Below, piece after piece: positions 1 to 8,276 of a stretch of 64,000 nucleotides of DNA. How positions within the stretch are numbered: the first letter of the stretch is position 1; each line of letters starts with the position of its first letter. Location of the stretch: positions 434,001 to 498,000 of the forward strand of contig NZ_JQNF01000005.1 in the NCBI RefSeq assembly GCF_000745125.1, in the 5' to 3' direction. This DNA is from Carnobacterium jeotgali MS3. GTDB lineage: Bacteria; Bacillota; Bacilli; Lactobacillales; Carnobacteriaceae. The notes below the pieces were generated by a model. The model searched no databases. It was not told the origin of the DNA and worked only from the letters and a program-made list of their open reading frames with translations. Both the position numbers and the translations under genes were made by a program.

Positions 1-117
1 TTTGTGGTAGAAGTACTTGCTGAAGGTCAACTATTAGGCCAAGGTCAAGGGAAAACAAAAAAAGCGGCTGAACAAGTAGCAGCTGAAAATGCATTGCTTA
101 CTTTACAAGAAAAATAG
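1..117 (+). CDS. rnc: Ribonuclease III, C-terminal end (partial)
   Basis: This is the last 38 codons of a gene that begins before the window. The peptide has the late part of a double-stranded RNA-binding domain: a beta strand, then a GQGQGKTKKAAEQVAAENAL helix typical of the RNase III C-terminus. RNase III cuts double-stranded RNA in rRNA and mRNA processing. It lies 24 bases upstream of smc, the usual Firmicutes rnc-smc-ftsY arrangement, so co-transcription is likely. Only the tail is visible, so catalytic residues cannot be checked. Confidence 0.85.
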   Translation, partial: FVVEVLAEGQLLGQGQGKTKKAAEQVAAENALLTLQEK

Positions 118-141
118 TACAGGGGAAAGGAGCCAGTAGTT

Positions 142-3100
142 GTGCAATTAAAAAGAATAGACATCGCTGGTTTCAAATCGTTTGCAGATAAAACGACAAT
201 TGAGTTTCACGATGGTGTAACAGCTGTTGTTGGACCTAATGGAAGCGGAAAAAGCAATATAACAGAAGCCATTCGCTGGGTTTTGGGTGAACAATCAGCG
301 AGGAACTTACGTGGCGGAAAAATGAATGATATTATCTTTTCGGGATCAGATACAAGGAAATCAGTTAATTTAGCTGAAGTTACCTTGATACTAGAAAACG
401 AAGATCATTTTTTACCGTTAGAATTTAGCGAAATAAGCATTACTAGACGTTTGCATCGAAATGGTGAAAGCGAATTTTATTTAAACAAGCAAGCTTGTCG
501 GTTAAAAGACATTGTAGACCTATTTATGGATTCTGGCTTAGGCAAAGAGTCTTTTTCAATCATCTCGCAAGGGAAAGTTGAAAGTATATTCAATAGCAAA
601 CCTGAAGAGAGACGGTCTATATTTGAAGAAGCAGCTGGTGTTTTGAAGTATAAAACACGTAAAAAAAAGGCCGAACAAAAGTTAACGGAAACGGAAGAAA
701 ATTTAAACCGTGTTCAAGACATTGTTTATGAACTAGAAGGACAAGTTGAACCTTTAAGAGAACAAAGCAGTGTAGCTAAAGACTTTTTACTATACAAAGA
801 ACAATTGTCTGAAATGGATATTGCTTTGATGGTCGTTGAGATTGAGCAATTGAAAGTCGATTGGGATGAAAGTAAAAAAGAAATGCTTTCTTTTGAAGAA
901 CAATTGGCTGAAAAGAAGCAAAATTTATTAGAGTGTGAGAATCAATTAAAAGTTAAACGCGAACAAAAGATGAACTTGACGGAAACAATAGAAGAAACTC
1001 AATTGCAATTAGTCCAAGCGATTCAATTGTTTGAACAGACGGAAGGCCAAAAAAATGTTTTATCTGAGCGCAATAAATACACTACCGAAAATCTTCAGCA
1101 ACTTGAAACGTCTAAAGAACTATCAAATCAAAGAATCGTTCAATTAGAGCAGGAATTAGAAACAATCAATGAAGAGCTTGTGGTAAAAAGCGAACAAGAA
1201 AAACAATTAAAAATAGCCTTCCTAGCTGCAGAAAAAGAGGCTTTATCTCTTTCGGGGAATTCAAAAGAAACGATTGAGAGTTTGCGAGATGAATATGTTG
1301 ATTTGATGCAAAAACAAACTAGCTTAAGAAATGAGCAAAGTTACCTTGAACGCAATTCTTATCAATTGGCACAAAAAACGTTGAAATCAGATGCATCGGT
1401 TACTGAACTCGAAAAAAATATAGCGGAAATAACACTCCATTTTAAGGAAATCGCTCAGGAGCTATCAGATACTCAACAAGAAATTGCTCAAAAATTATTG
1501 CTTTATCAAGAGCAACAAGCCAGTATACAAATGAAACGACAAGCGTTAGAAACGAATGAAACACGCATGTATGATGCTTTAAAAGTGGTGCAGCAAGCAA
1601 AAGCTAAAAAAGAAAGTCTAAAAGAACTAAATGAAGACTATGCAGGCTTTTATCAAGGAGTTAAAGAAGTTTTAAAACGAAAAAAAGAGATTGGCGGCAT
1701 TATCGGAGCCGTTGCTGAATTGATTGAAGTACCCAAACAAGCTGAACTGGCTATTGACATAGCACTTGGTGCAGCAAGCCAAAACATCATTGTTCAAGAT
1801 GAACAAAGTGGCCGTAAAGGGATTCAATATTTGAAACAAAAAAGAGTTGGGAGAGCAACGTTCTTACCGCTAACAACTATTAAAGCTCGGCAGTTGCCAA
1901 TATCTGTAGAAACTAAAGCCCGTAATTGTGAAGGTTTCTTAGGTATTGCGAGCCAATTGATTGCTTATCCTGAAACGGTTGCGACGGTCATTCAAAATTT
2001 GTTAGGAACAACTATCGTTGCGAAAGACTTGTCTTCTGCTAACACTATTGCTCGTGAGATACAATTTAAATACCGGGTTGTGACTCTTGAAGGTGATGTC
2101 ATGAATGCAGGTGGATCAATGACTGGTGGAGCAAGTAAGTCTGGCAATCAGGGGAGTTTATTCGCTCGAAAGAATGAGTTAACTCATTTGGCGAAGCAAA
2201 TCGCTCAAATGGAAGCAACGTTGACCGAAAAAGAAATAGAAGTTCGTACGATGAAACAAGCAATTAAAAAAGAAGAAACAACACTTAACGAGTTGCGTGA
2301 AATTGGTGAAAAACAACGCTTGAGAGAACAAGAATTAAAAAACCAATTTGAAACGTTAGAAGAAAAACAAGTACGGTTTACTAGAGAATTAAAAGCAGTG
2401 CAATACGAATGTCAAGAAGCTAAAGAAGAAGTTGAATCCTATGAATTGAAAAAAACGGAGTTAATGGAATCTTTGCAAAAAATTAAAAATGAAATGGAAC
2501 AAATCAACCATCAAATTTTATTAGCGTCTTCTCAAAATGAAGAACGTGAAAAAAACCAGACATTAATCAATGAAAAACAACAAAATTTACGAACTAAGCT
2601 AGCTGCTTTAAAAGAGCAATTAGTTGGATTGAAAAAAGAACAAAAAACGGTATCTAGTCAATTAGAGAATCAACAAATAGAGAGTTTATCCATCACTAAT
2701 CGCATGGAACAAATGACTCAATTTGATGGCACTCATCAAATGACTAAGCAAGAATTGAGCGATAAGTTAGCACAATTAAGCGAAACAAAACGCAACTTAG
2801 AAAGTCAATTATCTAAAACAAAGAGTGAAAAAAATACGATAGAAAGTCAATTGAATGAAATTGAACAGTTGACTACTAGAATGAATAACCAAAAGCATTA
2901 TCTGCTAGAAGAAAAAGCAAAAGCTGAAGTTGCGATGAATCGGACGGATGTGGCCATTGAAAATCGTTTGGGTTATTTAAGTGAAGAATATGAATTAACA
3001 TTTGAAGCTGCTGAAATGAGTCATTTACTTAATGTTTCAATTGAAGAAGCAACACGTAAAGTGAAACTTTTGAAACAAAGTATTCAAGAGTTGGGTTCTG

Positions 3101-3714
3101 TTAATATTGGAGCCATTGAAGAATTTGAGCGTGTAAATGAGCGCTATACTTTCCTTGTTGACCAACGTGAAGATTTACTAGAAGCTAAAACGAGTTTGTA
3201 TACTACGATGAATGAAATGGATGAAGAAGTTAAAGTGCGTTTTTCAGAAGTATTTGAAGATATCCGCATGAAGTTTTCTGAAGTCTTCCCGCAAATGTTT
3301 GGTGGGGGATCTGCTGAACTTCGTTTAACAGATCCTGAGAACTTGTTAACAACCGGTATTGAAATTATTGCTCAGCCCCCAGGGAAAAAATTGCAACAAT
3401 TGAGTTTACTATCTGGAGGAGAACGAGCATTTACAGCGATTGCTTTAATGTTTTCAATCATACAAGTTCGTCCCGTGCCATTTTGTATTTTAGACGAAGT
3501 TGAAGCAGCACTTGATGAAGCCAATGTTGTTAGGTTTGGAAGGTACTTAAAACAGTTTGATGGGGATACTCAATTTATCGTCATCACTCACCGTAAAGGA
3601 ACGATGGAAGAAGCAAATGTGCTCTATGGCATAACAATGCAAGAATCTGGTGTTTCTAAAGTGGTATCAGTTCGTTTGGAAGAATTAACGGATGTTCCCG
3701 CTGGGATAAACTAG
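142..3714 (+). CDS. smc: Chromosome partition protein SMC
   Basis: The 1190-residue SMC ATPase forms the condensin core with ScpA and ScpB (both encoded near 33-34 kb) and compacts and segregates the chromosome. Walker A (GPNGSGKSN) is at about residues 31-39. Two long charged coiled-coil stretches flank a hinge at about 500-670 containing glycine-rich GDVMNAGGSMTGG. The ABC signature LLSGGER is near 1090 and Walker B (CILDEVEAALDEAN) near 1115. The start is GTG, placed by an AGGGGAAAGGAG ribosome site a few bases upstream. Length is normal for the family. It is followed by a terminator. Confidence 0.97.
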   Translation: MQLKRIDIAGFKSFADKTTIEFHDGVTAVVGPNGSGKSNITEAIRWVLGEQSARNLRGGKMNDIIFSGSDTRKSVNLAEVTLILENEDHFLPLEFSEISITRRLHRNGESEFYLNKQACRLKDIVDLFMDSGLGKESFSIISQGKVESIFNSKPEERRSIFEEAAGVLKYKTRKKKAEQKLTETEENLNRVQDIVYELEGQVEPLREQSSVAKDFLLYKEQLSEMDIALMVVEIEQLKVDWDESKKEMLSFEEQLAEKKQNLLECENQLKVKREQKMNLTETIEETQLQLVQAIQLFEQTEGQKNVLSERNKYTTENLQQLETSKELSNQRIVQLEQELETINEELVVKSEQEKQLKIAFLAAEKEALSLSGNSKETIESLRDEYVDLMQKQTSLRNEQSYLERNSYQLAQKTLKSDASVTELEKNIAEITLHFKEIAQELSDTQQEIAQKLLLYQEQQASIQMKRQALETNETRMYDALKVVQQAKAKKESLKELNEDYAGFYQGVKEVLKRKKEIGGIIGAVAELIEVPKQAELAIDIALGAASQNIIVQDEQSGRKGIQYLKQKRVGRATFLPLTTIKARQLPISVETKARNCEGFLGIASQLIAYPETVATVIQNLLGTTIVAKDLSSANTIAREIQFKYRVVTLEGDVMNAGGSMTGGASKSGNQGSLFARKNELTHLAKQIAQMEATLTEKEIEVRTMKQAIKKEETTLNELREIGEKQRLREQELKNQFETLEEKQVRFTRELKAVQYECQEAKEEVESYELKKTELMESLQKIKNEMEQINHQILLASSQNEEREKNQTLINEKQQNLRTKLAALKEQLVGLKKEQKTVSSQLENQQIESLSITNRMEQMTQFDGTHQMTKQELSDKLAQLSETKRNLESQLSKTKSEKNTIESQLNEIEQLTTRMNNQKHYLLEEKAKAEVAMNRTDVAIENRLGYLSEEYELTFEAAEMSHLLNVSIEEATRKVKLLKQSIQELGSVNIGAIEEFERVNERYTFLVDQREDLLEAKTSLYTTMNEMDEEVKVRFSEVFEDIRMKFSEVFPQMFGGGSAELRLTDPENLLTTGIEIIAQPPGKKLQQLSLLSGGERAFTAIALMFSIIQVRPVPFCILDEVEAALDEANVVRFGRYLKQFDGDTQFIVITHRKGTMEEANVLYGITMQESGVSKVVSVRLEELTDVPAGIN

Positions 3715-3722
3715 ACAAGTGG

Positions 3723-3762
3723 AAAAAGAAAAAGGTCGATAAGTGTCGATCTTTTTCTTTTT
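3723..3762 (+). terminator. Rho-independent terminator after smc
   Basis: A 17-bp stem (one G-U pair) with a 6-base loop lies just after the smc stop. The 5' arm is A-rich and the 3' arm ends in a T run, so it could work in either direction. Confidence 0.85.
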
Positions 3763-3794
3763 AAACAAGTAATAAAAAGGATTGGGGTTAAATC

Positions 3795-4604
3795 ATGATT
3801 AAATTAGTTGCAATTGATTTAGATGGTACATTATTAAATAGAGAACACATCATATCAGATGAGAATAAAGAAGTCATAAAGAAGGCAAAGGAACAAGGCG
3901 TTAAAGTGGTCCTTTGTACAGGTAGACCTTTATTAGGCATGATTTCTTATTTAGAAGAATTAAACTTAAGAGAAGTTGGAGACTATGGCATTACGTACAA
4001 TGGTGGACTAGTACAACGCACGGATACTGGTGAAGTCCTATCTAAAAAAACATTAACGAAAGTTGAAATTGAAGAAATTTTTGCACTAAGTAAAGAAATC
4101 AATGTTCCTTGTAACTTCATTGATTTAGAAAAAATTTATGAACCACCATATCCTGAAGGTCGCGATTCACTTTACCCAACGGTTATGAGAGCCTTACCGT
4201 ATGTTCCAATTGAGATGGAACATGTGTCTGAAGATATTGCAATCAATAAAACCGTTTTTTGTTATGAACAAACTAGTCTAGACGAAGCCATTAAAAAAAT
4301 TCCAGTTCATTTCCATGAAAAGTATACTATTATGAAATCACGACCTGTATTACTAGAATTAATGCCTAAAGGTGTCGATAAAGGCAGCGGAATAGCCGTT
4401 TTAGCTGACTTGCTAGGCTTTGAAGCTTCTGAGGTCATGTCTTTAGGTGATGAAGCTAACGATGCAGCAATGATTGAATATGCTGGTATGGGAGTAGCAA
4501 TGGGAAATGCAACGGATGAAATCAAAGCTATGGCACAATACATCACCAAAACAAATGAAGAACATGGTGTCGCACATGCTATTCAAAAGTTTGTACTTAA
4601 TTAA
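3795..4604 (+). CDS. Cof-type HAD-family sugar-phosphatase-like protein
   Basis: A 269-residue HAD-superfamily hydrolase of the Cof/IIB type. Motif I is DLDGTLLN at about residues 8-15 (nucleophile and acid/base aspartates), motif II is the CTGRP segment near 42, and motif IV GDEANDAAM is near 217. These enzymes remove phosphate from sugar phosphates or nucleotide-like substrates; the substrate here cannot be read from sequence. It sits between smc and ftsY, as I recall from other Lactobacillales. The ribosome site is a modest GGATTGGGG upstream of ATG. A second Cof-type protein is encoded at 14999-15811. Confidence 0.9.
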   Translation: MIKLVAIDLDGTLLNREHIISDENKEVIKKAKEQGVKVVLCTGRPLLGMISYLEELNLREVGDYGITYNGGLVQRTDTGEVLSKKTLTKVEIEEIFALSKEINVPCNFIDLEKIYEPPYPEGRDSLYPTVMRALPYVPIEMEHVSEDIAINKTVFCYEQTSLDEAIKKIPVHFHEKYTIMKSRPVLLELMPKGVDKGSGIAVLADLLGFEASEVMSLGDEANDAAMIEYAGMGVAMGNATDEIKAMAQYITKTNEEHGVAHAIQKFVLN

Positions 4605-4636
4605 ATAGGAACAATGCCAAGAGAAGAGGGTGTAAA

Positions 4637-5635
4637 ATGGGATTATTTGATAAAATAAAGAAAGCTTTTACCGGTGAAGAAAAAGTTGAGACCACAGAAG
4701 TAACGGAGAAATATGAAAAAGGTTTAGAGAAAACGAGAAAAACATTTTCGCAACGCATGAATGAACTGTTTGCAAATTTTAGAACAGTTGATGAAGATTT
4801 TTTTGATGAACTCGAAGAAGTGTTGATTGGAGCAGATGTTGGCTTTGAATCAACAATGGAAATTACTGATGCTTTACGTCAAGAAGTGAAATTGAAAAAT
4901 GCAAAAGCTTCAAATGAAGTTCAGCAAGTCATAATTGAAAAAATGGTTGAAATTTATGAAAAAGGCAATACTGATAAACCTGAAATTAATATAAACCCTG
5001 CAGGATTAACAGTAATTTTATTGGTTGGTGTAAATGGTGTAGGTAAAACAACCACAATTGGTAAAATGGCTCATCTGTATCAACAAGAAGGAAAAAAGGT
5101 TATGTTGGCAGCTGGAGATACATTTAGAGCTGGAGCGATCGAACAATTACATGTTTGGGGTGATCGTGTTGGAGCAGAAGTTGTCAGTGGTAAGGCAGGT
5201 GGAGATCCAGCAGCTGTCGTATTTGACGCTATAAAAGAAGCTAAACAAAAAGAAGCGGATATTTTATTTGTTGATACGGCTGGAAGGTTACAAAATAAAG
5301 TGAATTTGATGAACGAATTAGAAAAAATGAAACGAATCATTGAACGTGAAATTCCAGGTGGACCGCATGAAGTATTGTTAGTGCTAGATGCAACAACTGG
5401 ACAAAATGCAATGAATCAAGCTAAACAATTTAAACAGACAACAGATGTAACAGGAATTGTATTAACTAAATTAGATGGCACAGCAAAAGGTGGAATTGTT
5501 TTAGCCATTCGTAAAGAATTAGATATTCCGGTTAAATTCGTTGGCTTAGGTGAAAGTATGGATGACTTACAAGTATTCGATCCGAATGAATACATCTACG
5601 GTTTATTCAGCGAATTAATTCAAAATTCTATTTAA
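4637..5635 (+). CDS. ftsY: Signal recognition particle receptor FtsY
   Basis: SRP receptor GTPase that docks the Ffh-ribosome complex at the membrane for co-translational insertion. The 332-residue protein has a short acidic/basic A-region, an N domain of helices (to about residue 110), then the G domain: GVNGVGKTT at 131-139, DTAGR starting at 213, and TKLDG at 277-281. The ribosome site is AGAGGGTG ahead of ATG. Its partner Ffh is encoded at 8277, and the PTS gene between them interrupts an otherwise familiar cluster. A strong terminator follows. Confidence 0.97.
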   Translation: MGLFDKIKKAFTGEEKVETTEVTEKYEKGLEKTRKTFSQRMNELFANFRTVDEDFFDELEEVLIGADVGFESTMEITDALRQEVKLKNAKASNEVQQVIIEKMVEIYEKGNTDKPEININPAGLTVILLVGVNGVGKTTTIGKMAHLYQQEGKKVMLAAGDTFRAGAIEQLHVWGDRVGAEVVSGKAGGDPAAVVFDAIKEAKQKEADILFVDTAGRLQNKVNLMNELEKMKRIIEREIPGGPHEVLLVLDATTGQNAMNQAKQFKQTTDVTGIVLTKLDGTAKGGIVLAIRKELDIPVKFVGLGESMDDLQVFDPNEYIYGLFSELIQNSI

Positions 5636-5645
5636 TAGTTAACTT

Positions 5646-5689
5646 AAAAACCTACCTCTAAAGCAATTTTTAGAGATAGGTTTTTTTTA
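5646..5689 (+). terminator. Terminator after ftsY
   Basis: An inverted repeat of about 17 bp (AAAAACCTACCTCTAAA and complement, minor mismatches) is followed by eight T residues. Confidence 0.88.
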
Positions 5690-5696
5690 ATGAACA

Positions 5697-5741
5697 TGTG
5701 TACGTTTTCATTTTGAATGTAGCGTAATAATGTGATAGGAT
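5697..5741 (+). promoter_or_regulatory. Promoter of the PTS gene with a candidate cre (CcpA) site
   Basis: TTGAAT (5713-5718), a 17-bp spacer and TAGGAT (5736-5741), preceded by the TGN extended -10 element, form a plausible sigma-A promoter. Just upstream, TGTGTACGTTTTCA (5697-5710) matches the cre consensus TGWAANCGNTNWCA at all but two positions. CcpA binding there would fit a sugar transporter. The site is seen by eye and its function is inferred. Confidence 0.45.
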
Positions 5742-5815
5742 AGTTCAGTATGATATTATTCATCTTTATGCATGTTCTATGCAAGCAATTATTTTAGATT
5801 CAAGGAGGAAAAGAA

Positions 5816-7705
5816 GTGAAGGATAAATTATTTGAAGGTTTGCAAAAAATGGGTAAAACATTTATGCTGCCGATTGCGTTACTTCCTGTAGCAGGTTTGT
5901 TATTAGGAATAGGATCCTCTTTTACAGGAGAATCATTTGTTGGCCTATATGATTTAGAATGGTTATTAGGTGAAGGTACTATTTTGTATGGTATTTTAAC
6001 AGTCCTTAAAGATTGTGGAACCATTATATTTGATAATCTGCCATTATTATTTGCTGTTGGAGTTGCTTTAGGAATGGCAAAGGCAGCTAAAGAAGTAGCA
6101 GCTCTATCTGCTGTTGTAGCTTACTTAATGATGTATGCATCATTAACAAGCAGCATAACAAACTTCGGAAGTATTGAAACATTGCAACAAACACCCGGTT
6201 TAATCGGATCTGTGCTTGGTTTTGAGACAACTATGAACACTGGGGTATTTGGTGGGATCATTATGGGTCTAGTGGTTGCAACTTTACACAATCGTTATTA
6301 TAAAATTGAATTACCAGATGCTTTATCATTCTTTTCTGGAACGCGTTTCATACCAATTGTATCAGCGTTTGCGGCTGTAATCGTTGGGATGATTTTAGCT
6401 TTTGCATGGCCATACGCTGGTGCAGCAATTGCATGGTTAGGTTCTGTTGTAGCAGATCTTGGATATGTTGGAACATTCCTTTACGGCTTTATTTACCGTG
6501 CATTGATTCCACTAGGATTGCACCACGTGTTTTATCTTCCCTTCTGGCAAACAGCACTTGGAGGAACAGCTGAAATCAATGGTACAGTAGTAGAAGGAGC
6601 ACAAAATATTATCTTCTCACAATTAGCTAATGGACAAGTAGTAGATCCTGAAGCTGCTAAATTCTTCTCTGGAATGTTCCCATTCATGATTTTTGGTTTC
6701 CCAGCAGCAGCATATGCTATGTATCAAACGGCTAAACCAGAACGTAAAAAAGATGTTAAAGGACTGATGATGTCTTCTTCCTTAACGTCAATATTCACTG
6801 GTATTACTGAACCGTTGGAATTTTCATTCTTATTTGCTTCACCGTTCTTATACTTTGGAGTACATTGTGTATTAGCAGCCTTCTCATTTGTGATTATGCA
6901 CTTCTTAAATGTTGGAGTAGGATTGACCTTCTCAGGTGGCTTACTCGACTTCGTGTTGTATGGTATTTTACCAGGACAAGGGATTACAAACTGGATACCC
7001 GTTGTGCTAGTAGGAATCGTATATGCGCTTGTTTATTACTTCGTTTTCCGTTTCTTCATTACGAAATTCGATTTAAAAACGCCTGGTCGTGAAGACGAAG
7101 TGGCTGAGTCAAAAATGTATACAAAAGCTGATTACCAAGCTAAAAAAGCTGGTGAAAAAGCAACTAACGAACCCATTCAAGATGAAATGTCACAAGACAT
7201 TATTGCTGGTCTAGGTGGGAAAGATAATTTAATTGATGTAGATAACTGTGCAACTCGTTTAAGAGTTACGATTAAAGATGGGAAATTGGTTGATCAAGCT
7301 CAATTGAAAGCAACTGGAGCAGCTGGAGTGGTAGTAAAAGGGAATAACGCTCAAGTGATTTATGGTCCAAAAGTTTCGAACATTAAATCAAATATAGATG
7401 AATATTTAGCTAGCACATCAACTGCAAGTGATGCTACTTCTACAAAACCGGTTAATCCTGCTGATGAAATATCTATCAGTATTATCGAAGGGCTTGGTGG
7501 AGAAGCAAATTTGATTGATGTAGATAACTGCGCAACTCGTTTGCGAGTTACCGTAAAAGATGGTCAATTAGTTGATCAAGCTCAATTGAAAGCAACTGGA
7601 GCAGCTGGAGTGGTAGTAAAAGGGAATAACGCTCAAGTGATTTATGGTCCAAAAGTTTCAAATATCAAATCAAATATTGAAGAGTACCGTAATGGTAAAA
7701 ACTAA
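5816..7705 (+). CDS. PTS sugar permease, EIIC with two tandem EIIB domains
   Basis: Membrane permease of the glucose/maltose (MalX/PtsG-like) PTS class, which imports and phosphorylates a hexose or glucoside at the cytoplasmic membrane. EIIC spans about residues 1-425 with many hydrophobic segments and the GITEP motif. After a hydrophilic linker come two EIIB domains (about 455-535 and 549-625), each with the NCATRLR phosphocysteine motif: Cys478 and Cys572. The second EIIB is an extra copy; one is usual. No EIIA domain is attached, so a separate EIIA must supply phosphate. GTG start with an AAGGAGG site. Single-gene unit between terminators. The sugar is not identifiable from sequence. Confidence 0.92.
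   Translation: MKDKLFEGLQKMGKTFMLPIALLPVAGLLLGIGSSFTGESFVGLYDLEWLLGEGTILYGILTVLKDCGTIIFDNLPLLFAVGVALGMAKAAKEVAALSAVVAYLMMYASLTSSITNFGSIETLQQTPGLIGSVLGFETTMNTGVFGGIIMGLVVATLHNRYYKIELPDALSFFSGTRFIPIVSAFAAVIVGMILAFAWPYAGAAIAWLGSVVADLGYVGTFLYGFIYRALIPLGLHHVFYLPFWQTALGGTAEINGTVVEGAQNIIFSQLANGQVVDPEAAKFFSGMFPFMIFGFPAAAYAMYQTAKPERKKDVKGLMMSSSLTSIFTGITEPLEFSFLFASPFLYFGVHCVLAAFSFVIMHFLNVGVGLTFSGGLLDFVLYGILPGQGITNWIPVVLVGIVYALVYYFVFRFFITKFDLKTPGREDEVAESKMYTKADYQAKKAGEKATNEPIQDEMSQDIIAGLGGKDNLIDVDNCATRLRVTIKDGKLVDQAQLKATGAAGVVVKGNNAQVIYGPKVSNIKSNIDEYLASTSTASDATSTKPVNPADEISISIIEGLGGEANLIDVDNCATRLRVTVKDGQLVDQAQLKATGAAGVVVKGNNAQVIYGPKVSNIKSNIEEYRNGKN
7288..7659 (+). repeat. 89-bp exact direct repeat inside the duplicated EIIB domains
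   Basis: Bases 7288-7376 and 7571-7659 are identical, while the EIIB sequence just before and after them differs at several synonymous and some non-synonymous sites. The copies are 283 bp apart and in the same frame. Confidence 0.9.
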
Positions 7706-7716
7706 GCAAATTTAAT

Positions 7717-7766
7717 TAAAAAGAACACCTTCGCTACTGGTTAATTAACTGCGAAGGTGTTCTTTT
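7717..7766 (+). terminator. Terminator after the PTS gene
   Basis: A perfect stem of about 14 bp (AAGAACACCTTCGC and complement) with an AT-rich loop is followed by TTTT. Confidence 0.88.
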
Positions 7767-7914
7767 CTATTCAGCTAGCAATAGGTATTAGAAGAAATAA
7801 ATGTTTTGCAAAAACATGACAAACTATTGACTATTGACGCAAAAATAGGTACGCTATTAAGGTGTGTAAACGTGTTTTCCTTGACAGTTGTTAAGCGAAG
7901 AAAGAAGGGTTAAA

Positions 7915-8259
7915 ATGGAAATTGAAAAAACGAATCAAATGAACGCCTTATTCGATTTCTATGGCTCTTTATTGACTGAGAAACAAAAAAGTTACATGCA
8001 ATTATACTATGCAGATGATTTTTCTTTAGGCGAAATTGCAGAAGAATTTGAAGTGAGTCGTCAAGCAATTTATGATAACATAAGGCGCACTGAAAATAGT
8101 TTAATGGAATATGAACGGAAATTGCATTTATTAGAAGATTTCAACACAACAAAGGCAGTCGTAGAGGATATGTCGCGTTACATTAAAAGTCATTATCCAA
8201 AAGATGAGTCGTTAGAACAGTTTATTCAATTATTAAAAAAAGATAGAGACGAGAAATAA
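7915..8259 (+). CDS. ylxM: YlxM/p13-like helix-turn-helix protein, SRP operon
   Basis: A 114-residue cytoplasmic protein of the YlxM family, encoded directly before ffh as in most Firmicutes and linked to SRP function. It has a sigma-factor-like helix-turn-helix (about residues 25-65, with [23 protein letters not shown] in view). The ATG at 7915 is chosen over an upstream in-frame TTG at 7888 because GAAGGG lies at the right distance and the length then fits the family. The promoter is probably near 7827-7855 (TTGACT with a weak -10). The ffh start is 18 bases downstream, so the two form an operon. Confidence 0.9.
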   Translation: MEIEKTNQMNALFDFYGSLLTEKQKSYMQLYYADDFSLGEIAEEFEVSRQAIYDNIRRTENSLMEYERKLHLLEDFNTTKAVVEDMSRYIKSHYPKDESLEQFIQLLKKDRDEK

Positions 8260-8276
8260 AGGAATGGTGAAGTGTA

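Noticed and set aside
6865-7092. 75-codon ORF inside the PTS gene in another frame
   Set aside because: Fully overlaps a strong coding gene; composition is a shadow frame.
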